A stretch of 64,000 nt of DNA from JAKPBU01 sp964425695 (GTDB taxonomy: Bacteria > Pseudomonadota > Gammaproteobacteria > Xanthomonadales > Xanthomonadaceae), in assembly GCA_964425695.1 (NCBI GenBank), contig CAYRNF010000003.1, positions 124,001 to 188,000 on the forward strand, in the 5' to 3' direction. Position 1 is the stretch's first letter. Every line of letters starts with the position of its first letter. Below the pieces are notes generated by a model. It worked only from the letters and a program-made list of their open reading frames with translations. It ran no database searches and had not been told where the DNA came from. A program made the translations under genes and the position numbers. Shown piece by piece: positions 58,991-64,000 of the stretch.

Positions 58991-59516
58991 GCGCCTGGTC
59001 TCGCACGACGCAGGCTGGTGCCTGCGCACCAACCGCTGGTGCGCGCGCGCCGGCGTGTTGCGCTATTTCGCGGCGGTGAGCCGGCTCGGCGACGGCGTGT
59101 TCTGGTACGCGCTGATGGCCGGACTGATCGCGCTGGGCGGCACGCGTGGCGCACAGGCGGCGCTGCACATGGCGTTGACCGGGCTGGCCTCGCTGCTGCT
59201 GTACAAACTGCTCAAGTGCTGGACGCGGCGCCCGCGTCCGTTCGCCAGCGACGTACGCATCAAGGCCTGGGTGGCGCCGCTGGACGAGTTCAGCTTCCCG
59301 TCCGGGCACACGCTGCACGCCGTGGCGTTCACCCTGGTGGCGTTGGCCTACTTCCCGCAACTGGCCTGGTTGCTCGTGCCGTTCAGCGCCAGCGTGGCCG
59401 CATCGCGCGTGGTGCTGGGCCTGCACTACCCCAGCGACGTGCTGGCCGCCACGGCGATCGGCAGTGCGCTGGCGGGTGGATCGCTCTGGATGGTCGGCGG
59501 CGTGGCCGTCTTCTGA
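58968..59516 (+). CDS. PAP2-family phosphatase
   Basis: A 182-residue membrane phosphatase of the PAP2 superfamily. The three signature motifs are present: KLLKCWTRRPRP (K-x6-RP type), PSGHTLHA and SRVVLGLHYPSD with the catalytic histidines. At least four transmembrane helices are predicted by eye. Such proteins dephosphorylate phosphatidate, undecaprenyl pyrophosphate or related lipids. The start MRTPPLPERL lies 23 bp inside the frameshifted glycosyltransferase's natural end, so the two are coupled. In the current sequence the frame is open with the glycosyltransferase. Confidence 0.88.
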   Translation: MRTPPLPERLVSHDAGWCLRTNRWCARAGVLRYFAAVSRLGDGVFWYALMAGLIALGGTRGAQAALHMALTGLASLLLYKLLKCWTRRPRPFASDVRIKAWVAPLDEFSFPSGHTLHAVAFTLVALAYFPQLAWLLVPFSASVAASRVVLGLHYPSDVLAATAIGSALAGGSLWMVGGVAVF

Positions 59517-59861
59517 GGCGCGATATGCTTGCACCAGCGCCGGCAACGGCAACGGCAACGGCGACCTGATCGAAGCCAGTCGCCACCCTGCAGGACCGGC
59601 TTCATCCGCGAGCTTTCGCCGGCTGCCAATCCGGTCCGGTCAAGGCCCGCGGCCGAAGCCGCGCCCACGCGGGTCGTTCGGCACCTCGATGGGTCGCGCA
59701 ACGCGCGACCGCGTCGCCACTGCAAGAACGACACCCCATGCGCCCGCGTACAGGGGTTTTCCCGCATGCGGCGCTGGGGGCTTCACCGGATAGGAAGGTG
59801 CGGCACGTGGGCGGAAGCTTGCCGGGCGCAGTCCCGCGCCCACCTTCCGGGGAACCGTCCC
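59517..59861 (+). other. Intergenic region upstream of the S8 peptidase
   Basis: About 345 bp with no gene seen. It contains three GGCAAC repeats at 59542-59559, a perfect 8-bp hairpin GGTCGCGC / GCGCGACC at 59692-59710, and a leader with two competing stems sharing CAC at 59841-59843 (see the separate entry). No promoter was assigned. Confidence 0.5.
59793..59848 (+). other. Possible switching leader of the S8 peptidase mRNA
   Basis: GGAAGGTG (59793-59800) can pair with CACCTTCC (59841-59848), and GTGGGCG (59807-59813) with CGCCCAC (59837-59843). The two share CAC and exclude each other. The GGGGA ribosome-binding site begins directly after, 14 bp before the ATG. This is a structural observation only. 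Confidence 0.35.
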
Positions 59862-62309
59862 ATGCCTTTCGCAACGACCACCGTGCGCGCCAGCCTGCTT
59901 GCGCTCGCCATCCTGGCCACCCCGCAGCTGGCCGAAGCGCGCAAGCTCGATCCGCTGCTGGAGCGCATGCTGACCACCGCATCGGCCGGCGAAGGCATCG
60001 AGGTGATCGTGAGCTTCCACGGCGAGGGGGCGCTGGACGCCGCCCAGAAGCAGCGCCTGTCCGCGCTGGGGCTGAAGGCCCTGACCATGCGCAGCCTGCC
60101 CATCGCCGGCACGCTGGCCAACAAGGCGCAGATCCAGTCGCTGCTGGCCATGCCCGAAGTGCGTTCGGTGTGGCTCAACGCGCCGCTGGACTACGACAAC
60201 AAGGAAGCGACCCTGCTCACCGGCGTGGATCGCGTGCGCACCGACAGCGCCATGCGCATCAACGGCCTGCCGGTGTCCGGCAAGGGCATCGGCGTGGTGG
60301 TCAACGACTCGGGCGTGGACGGCACCCACCCCGACATGCAGTTCGGCAACCACCTGGTGCAGAACGTGCTGGCGCAGACCAACCTGGCCTCGCTGGACAG
60401 CACGCTGCCGATCACCTACCAGGAGAACGTGCCCAACACCGACATCGGCGGAGGGCACGGCACCCACGTGGCCGGCACCATCGGAGGCAACGGCGCGGCC
60501 TCGGCCGGCGCGCAGGAAGGCGTGGCGCCGGGTGCAGGCATCATCGGCTACGGCTCGGGCGCGGTGCTGCTGATCCTGGACACCATCGGCGGTTTCGACT
60601 ACGCACTGACGCACCAGGCGCAGTACAACATCCGCGTCATCTCCAACTCGTTCGGCAACACCGGCGACGTGGGCACCGCGTTCGATCCGGACGATCCGAC
60701 CAACATCGCCACCAAGGCGCTGGCCGATCGTGGCGTGGTGGTGGTGTTCTCCGCCGGCAACGCGGGCGCGGGCGAAGGCACGATCACCGGCAACTTCAAG
60801 AAGGCCCCGTGGGTGGTGACCGTGGCCGCCGGCGACAAGCAGGGCAAGCTGGCCGACTTCTCCTCGCGCGGCGTGGATGGCGGCGGCGGCACCGTGACCA
60901 TCGGCGACGAAACCTTCCAGTGGGTGGACCGCCCCACGATCACCGCGCCGGGCGTGGACATCGCCTCGCTGCGCGCCTCGCTGGGCTCCACCGACAAGCT
61001 CTCCGCCGAGCAGGACGTGGCCCTGCTGGGGCCCGCGCTGGCGCTGCGCTACACGCATTCCAGCGGCACCTCGATGGCCGCGCCGCACGCCTCCGGCATC
61101 GTCGCGCTGATGCTGGAAGCCAACCCGCGCATGGGCTGGCGCGAGGTGAAGCAGATCCTGCAGGAAACCGCGACCAACATTCCGGGCCGCAAGGCGTGGG
61201 AGGCCGGCGCCGGCTACGTCAATGCGCATGCCGCGGTGCAGAAGTCGCTGGCCCTGGGCAACTACGGTCGCACCGTCAACGCTGGCCGCACCTTCAATGC
61301 CAACGCGCTGCTCGTGCCCGGCGCGGAAACCACCTACTCGCTGGACTACACCCCGCTGCTTCCCAGCGAAACCGTGCAGTTCGAGGTGGGCAGCGACGTC
61401 GCCGTGGTGGCCGCGCGCGCCAACGTCGGCGACAACGTGGCCGCGATCTGGCTGACCGATCCCAACGGCGTCACCTACAAGTCTTCGGTTGGCCTGCCGG
61501 TGCTGGGCGCCAACGTGGCCGCGAGCGCGGCCGGCGTGCCGGGCACGTGGTCCATGACGCTCAAGGGCACGCAGGCCACCGGCACCGGCACCAACGGCGG
61601 CGGCCTGCCGGGCACCATCGACGTGCATGTCAAGCAGATCCGCACCGGCGGTTACACCGGCCTCAACGACATCGCCAACCACCCCGGCCGCGGCTTCATC
61701 GAATTCGCGGTGGCCAACCGGCTGGTGGACGGCTATGGCGACGGGCGCTTCCAGCCGGACCGCATCCTGACCCGCGGCGAGATGGCCGACTACCTGTCCA
61801 TGGGTGCGGCCGTCCGCCAGTTCCAGCCGGTCAACGGCACCAGCAGCTTCAGCGACCTGGCGTTGTCCAACGCGCTGTCTGCCAGTGCCGAGGCCGCCGC
61901 GGCCAAGGGGGCCGCCCTGCGCAACGTGGACCAGCTGCAGGAAGGCGTGATGGGCAAGCTCAGCGGCGCGTTCCGCCCCGGCGACGCGGTGACCCGCGTC
62001 AGCCTGGCGTACACGCTGGTGCAGAGCCTGGGCCTGCAGCCGCAGGCGACCGGCTTCAACGGCACGCTGAGCGTGGATTACAACGGCACGCGCGTGGCGA
62101 TCGAGGACGCCGCGGCCATCGCCCCCGCCCTGCGTGGATACGTGCAGATGGCGCTGGACCTGGGCCTGATCAACGCCCGCTTCGCGGTGACCCAGGGCCC
62201 CTTCGACCTGGGCCCGGTGGTACGCGCCTACTTCGACCCTGCCACCACCGTCACGCGCGCGGCCTACGCCGCCGCAGCCAGCCGCCGCTTCAACGCCTAC
62301 GGCCTCTGA
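59862..62309 (+). CDS. Secreted S8 subtilisin-like serine protease with C-terminal SLH repeats
   Basis: An 815-residue exported protease. It has a signal peptide (about 1-26), an I9-like propeptide to about residue 115, and the subtilase domain with catalytic Asp149 (VVVNDSGVDGTHPD), His199 (GGGHGTHVAGT), oxyanion Asn300 (FSAGNAG) and Ser404 (SSGTSMAAPHASG). After a beta-rich middle region it ends with S-layer-homology-type repeats: FAVANRLVDGYGDGRFQPDR near residue 640, GAFRPGDAVTRVSLAYTLV near 710, and YFDPATTVTRAAYAAAASRR at the end. SLH domains bind secondary cell-wall polymers in other phyla; in a Gram-negative proteobacterium their ligand is unclear. GGGGA precedes the ATG. Confidence 0.88.
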   Translation: MPFATTTVRASLLALAILATPQLAEARKLDPLLERMLTTASAGEGIEVIVSFHGEGALDAAQKQRLSALGLKALTMRSLPIAGTLANKAQIQSLLAMPEVRSVWLNAPLDYDNKEATLLTGVDRVRTDSAMRINGLPVSGKGIGVVVNDSGVDGTHPDMQFGNHLVQNVLAQTNLASLDSTLPITYQENVPNTDIGGGHGTHVAGTIGGNGAASAGAQEGVAPGAGIIGYGSGAVLLILDTIGGFDYALTHQAQYNIRVISNSFGNTGDVGTAFDPDDPTNIATKALADRGVVVVFSAGNAGAGEGTITGNFKKAPWVVTVAAGDKQGKLADFSSRGVDGGGGTVTIGDETFQWVDRPTITAPGVDIASLRASLGSTDKLSAEQDVALLGPALALRYTHSSGTSMAAPHASGIVALMLEANPRMGWREVKQILQETATNIPGRKAWEAGAGYVNAHAAVQKSLALGNYGRTVNAGRTFNANALLVPGAETTYSLDYTPLLPSETVQFEVGSDVAVVAARANVGDNVAAIWLTDPNGVTYKSSVGLPVLGANVAASAAGVPGTWSMTLKGTQATGTGTNGGGLPGTIDVHVKQIRTGGYTGLNDIANHPGRGFIEFAVANRLVDGYGDGRFQPDRILTRGEMADYLSMGAAVRQFQPVNGTSSFSDLALSNALSASAEAAAAKGAALRNVDQLQEGVMGKLSGAFRPGDAVTRVSLAYTLVQSLGLQPQATGFNGTLSVDYNGTRVAIEDAAAIAPALRGYVQMALDLGLINARFAVTQGPFDLGPVVRAYFDPATTVTRAAYAAAASRRFNAYGL

Positions 62310-62336
62310 CGCGAGCCGCCCGCCGCTAGGCACCCC

Positions 62337-62364
62337 GAAAGCCCGCCGGAAACGGCGGGCTTTC
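62337..62364. terminator. Bidirectional terminator after the S8 peptidase
   Basis: A perfect 12-bp stem GAAAGCCCGCCG / CGGCGGGCTTTC with a GAAA tetraloop, between the convergent protease and the 212-residue hypothetical gene. It could serve both directions. Confidence 0.85.
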
Positions 62365-62371
62365 GCATGCG

Positions 62372-63010
62372 TCAGCGCTGCAGCCTGGTGCCGCGCGTGC
62401 CGTAGATGATGACCTGCGTGGATCCGTCCGGCTGCCGAACGTGCACCGTCTGTGCGCGCTCGATCTCACCACCCGCGGCGGACAGGTACATGATGGCCCA
62501 GTCCTCCGCGTCGCCGCTGCGGGCGAAGCGCGCCGACACCTTGCAGAGCGTCTTGCGGCAGTCCACCGCGACGTCTTCCGGCGCAAGCCCGGTGGCAGCC
62601 ATGTCCTTGCCCACGACCGTGTCCTCCAGATGCGTGACCGTGCCGCGGCTGCCCCCCGGATCCGGCGTGTCGGCACGGAACTCAGCGTCCAGCGCCTTGC
62701 GCTGGCGCTCGATCTCCTCGGCGCGCTGCTCGGGTGTCATCGAGCGGAAACGCGCGAAGGACGCGTTGTCGCGGCCCGCGCCGGGGCGCGTCGCCGAAAC
62801 CGGGGCGCGTCCGGATGCCCCTGCCGATCCGGCCGGTGCGGCGGCGCCCTGCTCGATACGCTCGAGCCGCTCCTGCAACTGTTGCACCTGCCGGCTGCTC
62901 GCGTCCCCATCGCTCTGGCGCGCAAGCACCACGACCAGCGCCAACGTAGCGACGCCGGCGATCGCCCAGGGAAGCCATGCTCGTATGCCGGGAGTGCGCG
63001 GGTTCTGCAT
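62372..63010 (-). CDS. Hypothetical membrane-anchored protein
   Basis: A 212-residue protein of unknown function. It has one N-terminal transmembrane segment (about 10-30, AWLPWAIAGVATLALVVVLA), a short coiled coil (SSRQVQQLQERLERIEQ), a Pro/Ala spacer, and a soluble, probably periplasmic, domain with two cysteines (VDCRKTLCKVSA). MQNPRTPGIR is chosen as start; GAGGAA lies 8 bases upstream. It is convergent with the S8 protease and downstream of the 176-residue secreted gene on the same strand. Confidence 0.7.
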   Translation of the reverse strand: MQNPRTPGIRAWLPWAIAGVATLALVVVLARQSDGDASSRQVQQLQERLERIEQGAAAPAGSAGASGRAPVSATRPGAGRDNASFARFRSMTPEQRAEEIERQRKALDAEFRADTPDPGGSRGTVTHLEDTVVGKDMAATGLAPEDVAVDCRKTLCKVSARFARSGDAEDWAIMYLSAAGGEIERAQTVHVRQPDGSTQVIIYGTRGTRLQR

Positions 63011-63078
63011 TGTCGGTTCCTCGAGTCTTGGCATGCCGCGGTGGATGAGACCACATCGCCGTGATCTCAAACGCATGA

Positions 63079-63108
63079 AAAAGGGCTACGGCACGTTGCC
63101 GCAGCCCT
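63079..63108 (-). terminator. Rho-independent terminator after the 176-residue secreted protein gene
   Basis: Minus-strand stem GGGCTGCGGCA / TGCCGTAGCCC (one G-U pair) with loop ACG, followed by five T residues. Confidence 0.85.
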
Positions 63109-63162
63109 CTGGACGTACCGGTCGGCGCAGCGCGGACAGACCGAACCGCTACCCGCAGCTCA

Positions 63163-63693
63163 TCACACCGGAGGCACGATCTCGCCGGAATCGTAGGTGA
63201 TGTAGGTGTCGTCGATGCCTTGGCCCGGAGCCAGGTTGCAGGACACCGAGAACAGGCCCGTTCCCAACTGGCCCTGCGGGAAGTCCGCCGGCACCCACCG
63301 CATCGACGTCGCCGTCTGCCCGCCGCCGGTCAGGGCCAGCGTCTTCACGGACTGCGCCTGCACACCGTTCCAGCCCGCCACGCCCGTGCAGGTCACGCTG
63401 CCGGCCGCATCGGAATGGAAGTACACGTCGGCCTGCAGGATGCCGCTGGACTCCGCGTCGGTTTCGGCCAGCGTGTCGATGTTCCAGGAGCAGGTCACGA
63501 AGGCGTTGCTCGTTCCCTCGTTCTGCACCGACACCGGGCGCTTGCGCACGTTGCCGTCGAATACGGGCAGCGCCGTCTGGCAATAGTTGGTCGGGTTGCT
63601 CAGCGTCTGGCGGACGGCCGCATCGGCCGAAGGGGCAGCCGCAGTGGCAGCGGCAATGGCGACCGTCAGGCCGGCGAATCTTGCGAACGTCAT
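63163..63693 (-). CDS. Hypothetical secreted protein with four cysteines
   Basis: A 176-residue exported protein with a signal peptide (about 1-25, MTFARFAGLTVAIAAATAAA) and a mature domain with cysteines in NYCQTAL, VTCSWNI, VTCTGVA and VSCNLAP, plausible disulfide partners. The sequence pattern (short beta strands, alternating polar residues) suggests a small beta fold. The family was not recognised. It has its own terminator. The upstream extension of the frame is not used because the signal peptide starts at MTFAR. Confidence 0.7.
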   Translation of the reverse strand: MTFARFAGLTVAIAAATAAAPSADAAVRQTLSNPTNYCQTALPVFDGNVRKRPVSVQNEGTSNAFVTCSWNIDTLAETDAESSGILQADVYFHSDAAGSVTCTGVAGWNGVQAQSVKTLALTGGGQTATSMRWVPADFPQGQLGTGLFSVSCNLAPGQGIDDTYITYDSGEIVPPV

Positions 63694-63902
63694 CAGTAGC
63701 TCTCCCAAGGAATGTTCCACGGCGCCATGTGCGTTGCGCACGCGCCACGTTGCCAGGCAAGCCGGCATCCGGAGCGTAGCAGAACGCGCCGTGAACGGCC
63801 GTCTCAGGATGTTGAATGCGGCGGGCGCCGCGACTCGGTGCCTGATGGGCGAATTGCGGACACGGAGGCGGCTCCGCGGACTCCCTGCGCGCGTGCCCGT
63901 GG

Positions 63903-64000
63903 TCAGAGCCGTACGAGCCGCGCGTGTTCGATCGAGGGCGATCGCGCGACCCAGTCGAGGTCGTTGGCGACCTGCGCAGTCTGGCGACTCGCATCCAGCC
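63903..64000 (-). CDS. Possible 3' end of a gene running off the right edge
   Basis: The last 98 bases, read on the minus strand, give an open frame ending DWVARSPSIEHARLVRL and a TGA stop. The composition looks protein-like, but only 32 codons are visible and no family was recognised. The region 63694-63902 between it and the secreted gene holds nothing I could identify. Confidence 0.35.
   Translation of the reverse strand, partial: LDASRQTAQVANDLDWVARSPSIEHARLVRL

Noticed and set aside
59542..59559. Three GGCAAC repeats considered as a phase-variable tract
   Set aside because: Only three copies, outside any gene, and not placed between promoter elements that I could identify.
59640..62333. 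An 897-codon frame on the minus strand opposite the S8 protease
   Set aside because: His/Gly/Arg-rich shadow of the protease coding strand with no domain; the plus-strand subtilase motifs are clear.

Overview
The window is a GC-rich chromosomal segment of a gammaproteobacterium. Gene content and order (tpiA-secG-tRNA-Leu-nuo, asd-fimV-truA-trpFBA-accD, kdkA for LPS core phosphorylation, phoB-phoR-ppk-ppx) point to the Xanthomonadaceae, around Lysobacter, Luteimonas or Pseudoxanthomonas; this is inferred from protein sequence and synteny, with no database search. Coding density is high, many neighbouring genes overlap by 4 bp (ATGA or GTGA), and GTG or TTG starts are common. I saw no rRNA, prophage, IS element or CRISPR array.

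Layout. 1-6562 (minus strand): tpiA, secG, tRNA-Leu(GAG), then the start of the complex I operon nuoA-B-C-D-E-F and the first codons of nuoG. 6672-8548: an SDR and a 2-oxoglutarate/Fe(II) oxygenase. 8762-20832 (minus): aroC, asd, two tandem FimV-like genes, truA, trpF, trpB, trpA, accD, glmM. 21069-25416 (minus): kdkA, an MBL-fold hydrolase, moaA, moaC, moaD, moaE and a small lipoprotein, nearly all overlapping. 25431-32767: a GT9 heptosyltransferase, a DUF6165-like gene, tRNA-Ser(CGA), a PP2C phosphatase, the conserved dnaQ-rnhA-methyltransferase / gloB-mltD cluster, and fabI. 32849-41617 (minus): the proteostasis block tig, clpP, clpX, lon, ppiD with tRNA-Val and tRNA-Asp. 41866-42669 (minus): five tRNAs (Pro, Arg, His, Lys, Leu) with a terminator and what looks like a decayed tRNA-Lys copy. 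42748-46339 (minus): a secreted beta-helix protein, an NAD-type isocitrate dehydrogenase, and an AhpD-like/glutaredoxin pair. 46535 onward (plus): an M48 protease (BepA type), then phoB-phoR-ppk1-ppx, two unknown small genes, two L,D-transpeptidase-type lipoproteins, an M23 peptidase, a glycosyltransferase with a frameshift overlapping a PAP2 phosphatase, and a large secreted subtilase with SLH repeats. The right end carries two unrecognised exported or membrane proteins on the minus strand and the edge of another possible gene.

How it fits together. The most coherent regulatory story is phosphate: phoB has a three-repeat Pho box with 11-bp phase, phoR, ppk1 and ppx are translationally coupled, and a second Pho-box-like triple repeat lies just upstream of the glycosyltransferase/PAP2 pair 9 kb downstream. 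I suggest a phosphate-starvation module for polyphosphate turnover and possibly phospholipid-to-glycolipid remodelling. The glycosyltransferase frame is broken by an apparent 1-bp loss in a GC run, which is either a real mutation or a sequence error.
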